From Streptomyces venezuelae (lineage in GTDB: Bacteria; Actinomycetota; Actinomycetes; Streptomycetales; Streptomycetaceae): DNA of 64,000 nucleotides. The stretch lies in contig NZ_CP029194.1 of assembly GCF_008642375.1 (NCBI RefSeq), forward strand, positions 7,868,501 to 7,932,500, given 5' to 3'. Below are positions 24,874-32,819 of the stretch, in pieces. The first letter of the stretch is position 1. Every line of letters begins with the position of its first letter. Position numbers and translations under genes: made by a program. The notes beneath the pieces were generated by a model. It had not been told where the DNA came from. It did not search any database and saw only the letters and a list, made by a program, of their open reading frames with translations.

Positions 24874-27063
24874 TCACGCGAGCTCGAACCGGTCGAGGTT
24901 CATCACCTTGTCCCACGCCGCCACGAAGTCACGCACGAACTTCTCTGCCGCGTCCTCGGACGCGTAGACCTCCGCTACCGCTCGGAGCTGCGAGTGCGAA
25001 CCGAAGACGAGGTCCACGGCGGTGGCCGTCCACCTGGTCTCGCCCGTGGCACGATCCGTGCCCTCGAACACGTTCTCCGTCGAGGTCGACGGCTTCCACT
25101 CCGTGCCCATGTCGAGCAGGTTGGCGAAGAAGTCGTTGGTCAACGCCCCCGGCCGCTCGGTGAGTACGCCGTGCGGGGATCCCTTGAAGCCGGCGTTCAG
25201 GGCCCGCATGCCGCCCGTCAGGACCGTCATCTCGGGAGCGGTCAGCGTCAACAGGCTGGCGCGGTCCAGGAGAAGGGTCTCCGGCGACAGCTTCTCCCCG
25301 GTCCGCAGGTAGTTGCGGAACCCGTCCGCCCTGGGTTCGAGCACGGCGAACGACTCCACGTCCGTCTGCTCCTGCGAGGCGTCCGTGCGCCCCGGTGCGA
25401 ACGGGACCGTGATGTCGTGCCCGGCGTCCTTCGCGGCTTGCTCGACGGCCGCGCACCCGCCCAGGACGATCAGGTCGGCGAGCGAGATCCTCACCCCGTC
25501 GGAGCGGGAGCCGTTGAAGTCCTGCTGGAGCCGTTCGAGGGTCTGCAACGCCTCGGCCACCTCCGGCAGGTCGTTGACCTCCCAGTCCTTCTGCGGCGCG
25601 AGTCGGATCCGCGCCCCGTTGGCCCCGCCGCGCTTGTCGGTGCCCCGGAAGCTCGCCGCCGACGCCCAGGCGGTGGTGACCAGTTGGGGGACGGACAGTC
25701 CCGAGGCGAGGATCCTCGCCTTGAGGGCGGCGACGTCCTCGTCCCCGACCAGCTGGTGGTCGACTGCGGGCACAGGGTCCTGCCACAGCTGCGGCTCGGG
25801 AATCCACGGCCCGAGATAGCGCGAGAGGGGGCCCATGTCGCGGTGCAACAGCTTGTACCAGGCCCTGGCGAACGCGTCCGCGAGCTTCTCCGGGTTCTCG
25901 TGGAAGCTCTTCGCGATCGGCGCGTAGACCGGGTCCAGCTTCAGCGAGAGGTCCGTCGTCAGCATCATCGGAGCGTGCCTCTTCGACGGATCATGCGCGT
26001 CGGGCACGGTGCCCTTCGCCGCGGGATCCTTGGGAGTCCACTGCTGCGCCCCGGCCGGGCTCGTCGTCAGCTCCCAGTCGTACCGGAACAGGTTGTCCAG
26101 GTATCCGTTGTCCCACTTCGTCGGCTCGGACGTCCATGCGCCTTCGAGCCCGCTGGTGAGCGAGTCCACGCCATGACCGCTGCCGTACCTGTTCTTCCAG
26201 CCGAGGCCCTGCTGCTCGATGGGGCCGGCCTCGGGCTCCGGACCGATGTACGAGGGATCGACGGCACCGTGGCATTTCCCGAAGGTGTGGCCCCCGACGA
26301 TGAGCGCGACCGTCTCCTCGTCGTTCATCGCCATACGCGCGAACGTCTCGCGGATGTCCCTGGCGGCCGCGATCGGATCCGGGGTGCCGTTGGGCCCTTC
26401 GGGATTGACGTAGATCAATCCCATCTGTACGGCACCGAAAGGACCCGAGAGTTCCCTGTCGCCGCTGTAGCGCTCGTCTCCGAGCCAGGTGTCCTCCGGC
26501 CCCCAGAAGATCTCCTCGGGTTCCCAGATGTCCTCTCGCCCGAATCCGAATCCGAACGTCTTGAAGCCCATCGATTCCATGGCGCAGTTGCCGGCGAAAA
26601 CCAGAAGATCAGCCCAGGAGATCTTCCGGCCGTATTTCTGCTTGACCGGCCAGAGGAGACGACGGGCCTTGTCGAGGCTCGCGTTGTCCGGCCAGCTGTT
26701 GAGGGGGGCGAAGCGCTGGGCGCCGGAGCCGCCGCCGCCTCGGCCGTCGGCGATGCGGTACGTTCCGGCGGCATGCCAGCTCATCCGGATGAAGAGCGGT
26801 CCGTAGTGTCCGTAGTCGGCCGGCCACCATTCCTGCGATGTCGTCATCACCTCGATGACGTCGCGCTTCAGCGCGTCGACGTCGAGGGCCGCGAATTCTT
26901 CCGCGTAGTCGAAGCCCTCGTCCATCGGATTGGACTGGGGCGAGTGCTGGTGGAGAACCGCGAGGTCCAGCTGGTTGGGCCACCAGTCCCGGTTCGTGCT
27001 CGGTCGGGCCGACGTGGGGGTGGGGGCGGGGATTACCGGGTTCTCGCTTTCGCTGCCGGGCAC
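24874..27063 (-). CDS. katG: Bifunctional catalase-peroxidase KatG
   Basis: A 729-residue heme enzyme that removes hydrogen peroxide (catalase and peroxidase activities) in the cytoplasm. The N-terminal heme domain has the distal triad R93/W96/H97 in FIRMSWHAAGTYR, the Tyr of GLIYVNPEGPNG and the Met of RMAMNDEE, which with the distal Trp form the Met-Tyr-Trp adduct. The proximal His is in VGGHTFGKCHGA. The C-terminal heme-less duplicate domain follows after about 430. The GTG start at 27063 has GAAGGA 7 nt upstream. It is divergent from a Fur/CatR-type gene; in many actinobacteria the regulator instead precedes katG in the same direction. Confidence 0.96.
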   Translation of the reverse strand: MPGSESENPVIPAPTPTSARPSTNRDWWPNQLDLAVLHQHSPQSNPMDEGFDYAEEFAALDVDALKRDVIEVMTTSQEWWPADYGHYGPLFIRMSWHAAGTYRIADGRGGGGSGAQRFAPLNSWPDNASLDKARRLLWPVKQKYGRKISWADLLVFAGNCAMESMGFKTFGFGFGREDIWEPEEIFWGPEDTWLGDERYSGDRELSGPFGAVQMGLIYVNPEGPNGTPDPIAAARDIRETFARMAMNDEETVALIVGGHTFGKCHGAVDPSYIGPEPEAGPIEQQGLGWKNRYGSGHGVDSLTSGLEGAWTSEPTKWDNGYLDNLFRYDWELTTSPAGAQQWTPKDPAAKGTVPDAHDPSKRHAPMMLTTDLSLKLDPVYAPIAKSFHENPEKLADAFARAWYKLLHRDMGPLSRYLGPWIPEPQLWQDPVPAVDHQLVGDEDVAALKARILASGLSVPQLVTTAWASAASFRGTDKRGGANGARIRLAPQKDWEVNDLPEVAEALQTLERLQQDFNGSRSDGVRISLADLIVLGGCAAVEQAAKDAGHDITVPFAPGRTDASQEQTDVESFAVLEPRADGFRNYLRTGEKLSPETLLLDRASLLTLTAPEMTVLTGGMRALNAGFKGSPHGVLTERPGALTNDFFANLLDMGTEWKPSTSTENVFEGTDRATGETRWTATAVDLVFGSHSQLRAVAEVYASEDAAEKFVRDFVAAWDKVMNLDRFELA

Positions 27064-27356
27064 GTCCGTCCTTCTTTCCGTCTCGGTGTTTCCGTCTGCT
27101 GCCGGCGGGGACCGCATCGGCGTCCGTATGGTCGCGCACCGCGGACCGCACCGGCAGGGGAACACGCAGAGCGCCGTTGCATAACAAAGCCAAATTCCGA
27201 TGGAAGGTGTCATTTTCCGATCATCATGATCGAGTCGCTGGAGTGCGAGAAGCAGTCCCCGGAAATTCCCCCCTTCCGCCTTCCTTCTTCCGTCGGAACC
27301 CCGATCTCCGCCGGTAAACTCGCGCCACCCCACCGAGCGTGAACAGGTGAACCGAT
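27064..27356. promoter_or_regulatory. katG-furA divergent control region
   Basis: 293 nt. The half nearest the Fur-type gene (about 27174-27300) is notably AT-richer than its surroundings and contains a 15-bp palindrome CGATCAT-C-ATGATCG (27218-27232), a good candidate operator for the peroxide-sensing regulator. Promoter hexamers could not be assigned with confidence. Confidence 0.55.
27218..27232. promoter_or_regulatory. Palindromic operator candidate for the Fur/CatR regulator
   Basis: CGATCATCATGATCG has perfect 7-bp arms around one central base. It lies 125 bp before the Fur-type gene and about 155 bp before katG. Confidence 0.5.
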
Positions 27357-27785
27357 ATGAGCGACCTGCTGGAGCGACTGCGAGCGCGTGGCTGGCGGAT
27401 GACGCCCCAGCGGCGTGTCGTCGCCGAGGTCCTCGGCGGTGACCACGTGCACCTCACGGCCGACGAGATTCAGGCCCGCGCCGCACAGCGGCTGCCCGAG
27501 ATCTCCCGGGCGGCCGTCTACAACATCCTGGGCGGACTGGTCCTGCTCGGTGAGGTCGCGGAAGTCTCGGACCAGGGCCGGGCGAAACGCTACGACCCCA
27601 ACGCGCACGCTCCGCACGAGCACCTGGTGTGCTCCCGCTGCGGCACCATGCGCGACGTCCACCCGACCGGCGACCCGCTGGCCGCCCTCCCGGAGGAGGA
27701 GCGCTTCGGCTTCACCGTGTCCGCGGTCGAGGTCACCTACCGCGGGCTGTGCCCCCAGTGCGCGCCCGGTCTGCCGCACGGGTGA
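27357..27785 (+). CDS. furA: Fur-family peroxide-responsive repressor (FurA/CatR-type)
   Basis: A 142-residue Fur-family metalloregulator. The winged helix (about 1-80) includes MTPQRRVVAEVL and EISRAAVYNILGGLVLLGEV. The dimerisation/metal domain has HAPHEHLVCSRCG (C92, C95) and LCPQCAPG (C132, C135), which likely form the structural zinc site. Pairing with divergent katG indicates control of peroxide defence by metal-catalysed oxidation of the repressor, as in CatR/FurA/PerR proteins. The ribosome binding site (AGGTGA) is modest. The symbol is by context; Fur proteins cannot be subtyped safely without comparison. Confidence 0.85.
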   Translation: MSDLLERLRARGWRMTPQRRVVAEVLGGDHVHLTADEIQARAAQRLPEISRAAVYNILGGLVLLGEVAEVSDQGRAKRYDPNAHAPHEHLVCSRCGTMRDVHPTGDPLAALPEEERFGFTVSAVEVTYRGLCPQCAPGLPHG

Positions 27786-27967
27786 TCCGCTCCGGTCCGC
27801 TACCGAGCGCACACCGCCAGGCAGCGTGAGCTGCAGGCCGCCGCCCTGGAGTGGGACGCTGAAAGGTGAGGGTGCCGACGGGACTCGCGAGAGCCGAACA
27901 GGGATGCGGCAGCCCCCGGCCTGCCGCAGCCAGTGGCAGGGTGGCAGGAGCACCTTGGAGAGCCGAC

Positions 27968-29590
27968 GTGACACGCGCAGAGTGGCTTCTGGCCTCCGGT
28001 GAACGCGGCAACACCGCGACGCGCCTGGACCGGCGCCGCCCGGACGGGAAGGTCTGGTCCGACGGGAATCAGGCACACGCCCTGGTCCACGGCGCCGCGT
28101 ACTTCGGGGAACTCCTGGCGGCCATCCGCGAGATGCGCTCGGGCGACCTGCTTCTGTTCACCGACTGGCGCGGCGATCCCGAGGAGCGGCTCGCCGGCGA
28201 GGACACCGAGATAGGCAAGGTCCTGTGCCGGGCGGCCGGACGTCACGTCGTCGTCAAGGGGCTGCTCTGGCGGTCCCACCTGGACAGCCTCCGGTTCAGT
28301 CAGGAGGAGAACCGCCGCTTCGGCAAGGAGATCGAGGAGGCGGGCGGCGAGTGCCTGCTCGACATGCGGGTGCGGCCCGGAGGGTCGCACCACCAGAAGA
28401 TGGTGGTACTGCGTCACCCCGGGCGCCCGGAGCTCGACGTGGCGTACATCGGAGGGATCGACCTCTGCCGCAACCGCAACGACGACGCCACCCACCGAGG
28501 CGACCGCCAGTCTCTGCCCATGGCCTCCGCCTACGGTCCGCACCCACCGTGGCACGACGTCCAGCTCGCCCTGCGCGGCCCCGTCGTCGGGGACGTCGAA
28601 GCCGTGTTCCGCGAACGGTGGCAGGACCCCGCCCCGCTCACCCGCAGCCCCGTCACCCGCCTGCGCGCGCTGATGCACCGGGAGGACACCGACGCGGACA
28701 GCCTGCCGGCGCAGACCGACGATCCGGTGCCGTGCGGCACGCACACCGTGCAGCTGCTGCGCACATATCCGAACCGACTGCTGCTCGGGTACCCCTTCGC
28801 CCCCGACGGGGAGCGGAGCATCGCGCGGGGGTACCTCAAGGCGCTGCGCCGGGCCCGGGCGCTGATCTACGTCGAGGACCAGTACCTGTGGTCGCCGAGG
28901 GTCGTGGCCTGCTTCGCCCGGGCGCTGTCCAGGCACCCCGGACTGCTGATGATCGGCGTCATCCCCACGGTCCCGGAGCAGGACGGCCGGCTCACCCGGC
29001 CCATGAACCTGGTCGGGCGGGTCACCGCCCTGGACGAGCTGCGTCGTGCGGGCGGCGACCGCGTCGCGGTGTACGGAGTGGAGAACCATGCCGGGACCCC
29101 CGTGTACGTGCACGCCAAGGTGTGCGTGATCGACGACGTGTGGGCCTCCGTGGGCTCCGACAACATCAACCTCCGCTCGTGGACCCACGACTCCGAACTC
29201 AGCTGCGCCGTCGTCGACGAAAGCCTGGACCAGCGGCAACCACGGGACCCCGGGGGACTGGGGGACGGCGCACGCGTCTTCGCCCGGGAGCTGCGCCTGG
29301 AGCTCATGGGCGAGCACCTCGACACGGAGGGGACCGAGGGGCAGCGGGCGGCGGCCCTGGACGCGCTGTGTGACCCGGCGACCGCCTTCGGCGCCTTCGA
29401 GGAGGCTGCCGCCGCGCTCGACGCATGGCACGAAGGCGGCCGCCGCGGTCCACGGCCGGCGGGCCGTCTGCGCCGGTACACACCCCCGGACCTCTCCGGG
29501 GCGCAGAGGGCGCTGGCGACCCCCTTGCACCATGTCCTGGTCGATCCGGACGGCCGTCCGCTGGGGATGCGGCGCCGCAACACCTTCTGA
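27968..29590 (+). CDS. Phospholipase D-like protein with two HKD motifs
   Basis: A 540-residue PLD-superfamily protein, apparently cytoplasmic (no signal peptide). The two half-sites are HHQKMVVLRHPGRPELDVAYIGG (first HxK, near residue 142) and VHAKVCVIDDVWASVGSDNINLRSW (second HxKx4D, near 380), as expected for a phosphatidyltransferase or PLD fold acting through a phosphohistidine. The spacing and length resemble bacterial phospholipase D/cardiolipin synthase-like proteins. The GTG start at 27968 has TTGGAG upstream; the frame extends 34 codons further without support. It is unlinked in function to furA and separated from it by 182 nt. Substrate unknown. Confidence 0.82.
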   Translation: MTRAEWLLASGERGNTATRLDRRRPDGKVWSDGNQAHALVHGAAYFGELLAAIREMRSGDLLLFTDWRGDPEERLAGEDTEIGKVLCRAAGRHVVVKGLLWRSHLDSLRFSQEENRRFGKEIEEAGGECLLDMRVRPGGSHHQKMVVLRHPGRPELDVAYIGGIDLCRNRNDDATHRGDRQSLPMASAYGPHPPWHDVQLALRGPVVGDVEAVFRERWQDPAPLTRSPVTRLRALMHREDTDADSLPAQTDDPVPCGTHTVQLLRTYPNRLLLGYPFAPDGERSIARGYLKALRRARALIYVEDQYLWSPRVVACFARALSRHPGLLMIGVIPTVPEQDGRLTRPMNLVGRVTALDELRRAGGDRVAVYGVENHAGTPVYVHAKVCVIDDVWASVGSDNINLRSWTHDSELSCAVVDESLDQRQPRDPGGLGDGARVFARELRLELMGEHLDTEGTEGQRAAALDALCDPATAFGAFEEAAAALDAWHEGGRRGPRPAGRLRRYTPPDLSGAQRALATPLHHVLVDPDGRPLGMRRRNTF

Positions 29591-29676
29591 ACGAGCCGTT
29601 TCGTCGACGGGCGGGATTCCCGGTGCGTGACTAGCGTGACGCATGGAACGAACCCCTACGGAAGGAGCATTTCGTG

Positions 29677-29862
29677 ATGGCCGGCAAGGGTACGGAGAAG
29701 GCGAAGGGCAAGATGAAGGAGGTCGCCGGAAAGGCGACGGGCAACAAGCGCCTGGAGACGGAAGGCAGGACGGACCAGATGAAGGGCAAGGCCCGCGAAG
29801 CGGGTGACGCGGTCCGTGACCGCGCCAAGGGCGTCCGCGACTCCCTGGACCCCGAGAAGTAG
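29677..29862 (+). CDS. CsbD-family stress protein
   Basis: A 61-residue, highly charged, Lys/Gly-rich protein (AGKGTEKAKGKMKEVAGKATG) with the repeating pattern of CsbD-like general stress proteins, mostly alpha-helical and without cysteine. GGAAGGAG lies upstream; GTG at 29674 is an equally placed alternative start. Function is unknown beyond stress association in the family. Confidence 0.82.
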   Translation: MAGKGTEKAKGKMKEVAGKATGNKRLETEGRTDQMKGKAREAGDAVRDRAKGVRDSLDPEK

Positions 29863-29905
29863 ACCTGGCGAGCCGTCCAGGCGCCGACGGCGAATCGCGC
29901 CGAGG

Positions 29906-29924
29906 CGGGGCCCGCGGGGCCCCG
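29906..29924. terminator. Hairpin between the csbD-like gene and the COG0523 gene
   Basis: A 7-bp perfect stem (29906-29912 with 29918-29924) lies between convergent genes and is a likely shared terminator. Confidence 0.5.
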
Positions 29925-29982
29925 TTCCGGCTGTCGAGGCGGCGACCGCCGTCCGGCCCGGAGCCGGAGGAGAGGCCGGGTG

Positions 29983-31143
29983 TCAGGCGGCCTTCTCGTG
30001 CTCGCAGGCCTCCTCGATGCCGTACGTCTCCCACGCGGGGAAGTGGTCGTCGGCGGGTACGGGCTCGCCCGGCGCGAGGAGGCAGGCGTCGAGGGCCGCG
30101 CGCAGGGCCTCGGCGCGGAGCCCGGTGCCGATGAAGACCAGTTCCTGGCCTTGCGCGGTGTCCGGGCCGTGGGCGCCGGAAGGTTCAAAGCGGGCGACGG
30201 TGCCGGCCTGCGACCACAGCCCGGTCACCCGGGGCCGGCCGGCGAGCCGGAAGAACCCCTTGGAGCGCAGTACGCGTCCGAAGGTGCCGCTCTCCATTCC
30301 CTTGGTGACGAAGCTCCAGAGCCGCCCGGGATGGAAGGGCCGGTCGGAGCGGAACACGAGGGAGGAGATGCCGTACTCCTCGGTCTCCGGTACGTGGTCG
30401 CCGTTGAGCTCCTTGACCCAGCCGGGTGCCTGTTGCGCCTTCTCGACGTCGAAGAGGTCGGTGCCCAGGACGAGTTCGAGGGGGATCCGGCCGCGTACGG
30501 CCGGGACGACGCGCGCCTCCGGGTTGAGCCGGGAGAGGGTGGCCCGCAGCCGGCGGGCCTCCTCGGGCCCGACCAGGTCGAGCTTGTTGAGAACGATGAC
30601 GTCGGCGAACTCGACCTGGTCGACGAGGAGATCGCTGACGGTGCGTTCGTCGTCCTCGTACGGGGCCAGGCCGCGCGCGGCGAGTTCGTCACCGCCGTGG
30701 AGTTCCGGAAGGAAGTTCGCGGCGTCCACGACGGTCACCATCGTGTCCAGGCGGGCGAGGTCGCCGAGGGTGGCCCCGTCGTCGCGGGGGAACGAGAAGG
30801 TGGCGGCGACGGGCATGGGCTCGGAGATGCCGCTGGACTCGACGAGCAGGTAGTCGAATCGTCCCTCGCGGGCGAGCCGGTCGACCTCCTCCAGGAGGTC
30901 GTCGCGCAGGGTGCAGCAGATGCACCCGTTGGTCATCTCGACCAGTCGCTCCTCGGTGCGGGACAGGGCCGCGTCGCCGCCGCGCACGAGCGCCGCGTCG
31001 ATGTTGACCTCGCTCATGTCGTTGACGATGACCGCGACCCTCAGCCCTTCGCGGTTGCCGAGCACATGGTTGAGCAGCGTGGTCTTCCCGGCCCCGAGGA
31101 ACCCCGAGAGCACGGTCACGGGCAGCCGGTCGGTGGACGTCAT
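29983..31143 (-). CDS. COG0523 (CobW/YciC-type) GTP-dependent metallochaperone, zinc-starvation context
   Basis: A 386-residue G3E GTPase. It has the Walker A SGFLGAGKTT (14-22), the metal-binding CxCC motif in TNGCICCTLRDDL (C74, C76, C77), VESSGISEP, and the base-recognition motif VLNKLDL. The C-terminal CobW_C domain follows after about 250, ending with His/Glu residues (CEHEKAA) that could bind zinc. It lies 6 nt downstream of an alternative bL32 gene behind a Zur-like box, so it probably delivers zinc to client enzymes during zinc shortage. Cobalt or nickel roles known for other COG0523 members are less likely in this setting. Confidence 0.88.
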   Translation of the reverse strand: MTSTDRLPVTVLSGFLGAGKTTLLNHVLGNREGLRVAVIVNDMSEVNIDAALVRGGDAALSRTEERLVEMTNGCICCTLRDDLLEEVDRLAREGRFDYLLVESSGISEPMPVAATFSFPRDDGATLGDLARLDTMVTVVDAANFLPELHGGDELAARGLAPYEDDERTVSDLLVDQVEFADVIVLNKLDLVGPEEARRLRATLSRLNPEARVVPAVRGRIPLELVLGTDLFDVEKAQQAPGWVKELNGDHVPETEEYGISSLVFRSDRPFHPGRLWSFVTKGMESGTFGRVLRSKGFFRLAGRPRVTGLWSQAGTVARFEPSGAHGPDTAQGQELVFIGTGLRAEALRAALDACLLAPGEPVPADDHFPAWETYGIEEACEHEKAA

Positions 31144-31149
31144 GAGCGC

Positions 31150-31320
31150 TCAGCCCTCCGGGCGGATCAGGCCGCGCTCGTACGCCTTCACCAGGCGCTG
31201 CGGCACCAGGTACACCGAACCGTCCACGGTGAGGGGAACGAGCTGGGCGGGGGTCGCCTTCCACTGCGCGCGGCGGTGGCGGGTGTTGCTGCGGGACATC
31301 TTCCGCTTGGGAACGGCCAT
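31150..31320 (-). CDS. rpmF: Alternative ribosomal protein bL32 (zinc-independent type)
   Basis: A 56-residue bL32 starting MAVPKRKMSRSNTRHRRAQW, the standard L32 opening. It has no cysteines at all, whereas zinc-binding L32 carries four. It is therefore the zinc-free paralogue that can replace the zinc protein in ribosomes under zinc limitation. The ATG at 31320 follows GAGGAG. It is first in an operon with the COG0523 GTPase, and the upstream Zur-like palindrome supports zinc control. It is too short to stand out as a long open frame but unmistakable by sequence. Confidence 0.93.
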   Translation of the reverse strand: MAVPKRKMSRSNTRHRRAQWKATPAQLVPLTVDGSVYLVPQRLVKAYERGLIRPEG

Positions 31321-31355
31321 CGTGAGACTCCTCGGTCCGGTGCTGTCACGGAGAG

Positions 31356-31383
31356 GCTATATGAAAATGGATGCCATTATCAA
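31356..31383 (-). promoter_or_regulatory. rpmF promoter overlapped by a Zur-like box
   Basis: Minus-strand TTGATA (31378-31383) and TATAGC (31356-31361), spacing 16 nt. Between and over them lies the inverted repeat TGAAAATGG-ATG-CCATTATCA (31362-31382; arms match 8 of 9), which resembles Zur boxes of actinobacteria. A bound Zur dimer would block the promoter when zinc is plentiful. Confidence 0.75.
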
Positions 31384-31542
31384 TTTGCCCTTGCGGCTCC
31401 CGCACTCGCTGCGACGGGGGCCGGGGGCGCGGTCTGTGCGGCATCGCTCACGGGTGCCCGGCCGTCACCGGGGTAGTCGCCCCTTCATGAAACGGGACGC
31501 CCGGTCGGCGAGCCGGGCCGCCACCCGCGGAAGGGTGTACCC

Positions 31543-32214
31543 ATGGACACGGCAGAGAAGATCACGAAGCTGCTGCGAGACCACGGACGAACCTACGCCG
31601 ACGAAGCCGGCATCACCCTCCGCGACAAGCCCGCGCCCCTCTACCAGCTGCTGGTCCTCACCGTCCTGTGCTCGATCCGGATCAGGGCCGACATCGCCAC
31701 CTCCGCAGCCCGGGAACTCTTCGCGGCAGGGCTGCGGACGCCCCGGGCAATGGTGGCCTCCACCTGGCAGGAGCGCGTCGACGCCCTCGGACGGGCTCAC
31801 TACGTCCGGTACGACGAGAGCACCGCGACCGCGCTCGGTGACGGCGCCGAACTGCTGCTCGGCCGCTTCCACGGGGATCTGCGAGAACTCCGCGCGCAGG
31901 CCGCCGACGACACGGCGGAGCTGCGGGATCTCCTGCAGGAGCTGCCCCGGATCGGGCCCGTGGGCGCGGACATCTTCTGCCGGGAGGTGCAGGCCGTGTG
32001 GCCGGAGCTGCGCCCGTTCTTCGACGAGCGCTCGCGTACGACCGCTGCCGGGCTGGGCCTCCCGCACACCCCGGCCGGTCTCGCCCGGTACGTCCCCCCG
32101 GAGGACATCGCTCGACTGGCGGCGGCCCTCGTACGGGTAAGCCTGTCCAAGCACGCGGCGGAGGAACTGTGGGCCGCGCCGCCGACGGTCCTCGGTGCGG
32201 CTGCTGCCGGTTGA
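31543..32214 (+). CDS. Endonuclease III-like HhH-GPD protein without the iron-sulfur cluster
   Basis: A 223-residue protein of the HhH-GPD DNA glycosylase superfamily. It shows the helical core (PLYQLLVLTVLCSIRIRADIATSAARELF) and the helix-hairpin-helix LPRIGPVGADIFCREVQ. The four C-terminal cysteines that hold the 4Fe-4S cluster of Nth/MutY are absent. The catalytic Lys of Nth (usually just before GxG in the hairpin) is not seen; the hairpin reads RIGPVGAD. Base-excision activity is therefore uncertain, and DNA binding is more secure. ATG at 31543 with AAGGG upstream. Confidence 0.7.
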   Translation: MDTAEKITKLLRDHGRTYADEAGITLRDKPAPLYQLLVLTVLCSIRIRADIATSAARELFAAGLRTPRAMVASTWQERVDALGRAHYVRYDESTATALGDGAELLLGRFHGDLRELRAQAADDTAELRDLLQELPRIGPVGADIFCREVQAVWPELRPFFDERSRTTAAGLGLPHTPAGLARYVPPEDIARLAAALVRVSLSKHAAEELWAAPPTVLGAAAAG

Positions 32215-32412
32215 CCCGAGCGCCGCCTCCGTGGCGCACAGCGCCGGGGTGGCCGGCCGTCGGGAGCGGTGTATGTGCGGCGTATGCGTCCCGGCGGATG
32301 CCGTCAGAGGGGCATCAAGAGGCGGCCGGGACCTCTGAGGTCCGGGAATAGCGTCGGAGACACCCCGCCGCGACCGCGGCCGGGAGCCGCGTTCCCTTCC
32401 TCGGAGGAAGCC

Positions 32413-32805
32413 ATGTCAGCTGCCTTGTACGGAGACGAGCCCGAGCCCGGAGAACAGCTCCCGGCCGGACGGCTCTGCGTGCCCGTCCGGCCGGGCCCCG
32501 GCGGGTACGTGACCCGTCTCTTCCGTACGCCCGTCGGAGGCCGGACCGCCGTCGCGTTCACCGGTCCGGAGCGGTTGAGGGCCGTCCTGGGGGCTGCCCA
32601 GCCGTGGATCGTCCTCGCCGAACCGGCGCTGCGCGCGCTCATGGAACCGCTGGGCGTCCGCGACCTGCGGATCGACCCCGTCCTCACCGCCCGGACTCCC
32701 GCGGCCTCGATCGACGGCACGCCTGCCGACATCACCGTCGGCGTGACCGCTTCCGGAGCGGAGCCGCTGCCGAGCCCGCGGCCGCTCGCCGGGCTGGCGA
32801 ACTGA
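32413..32805 (+). CDS. SAV_915-family protein (SseB-like fold) upstream of lysA
   Basis: A 130-residue small cytoplasmic protein. It reads LCVPVRPGPGGYVTRLFRTPVGGRTAVAFTGPERL, then RALMEPLGVRDLRIDP, the pattern of the SAV_915/SseB N-terminal-like family common in Streptomyces. It starts at 32413 after GGAGGAAG and ends only 14 nt before lysA, so the two are likely cotranscribed. No catalytic residues are evident and the function is unknown. Confidence 0.65.
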   Translation: MSAALYGDEPEPGEQLPAGRLCVPVRPGPGGYVTRLFRTPVGGRTAVAFTGPERLRAVLGAAQPWIVLAEPALRALMEPLGVRDLRIDPVLTARTPAASIDGTPADITVGVTASGAEPLPSPRPLAGLAN

Positions 32806-32819
32806 AGGGAGCCCCAGCG

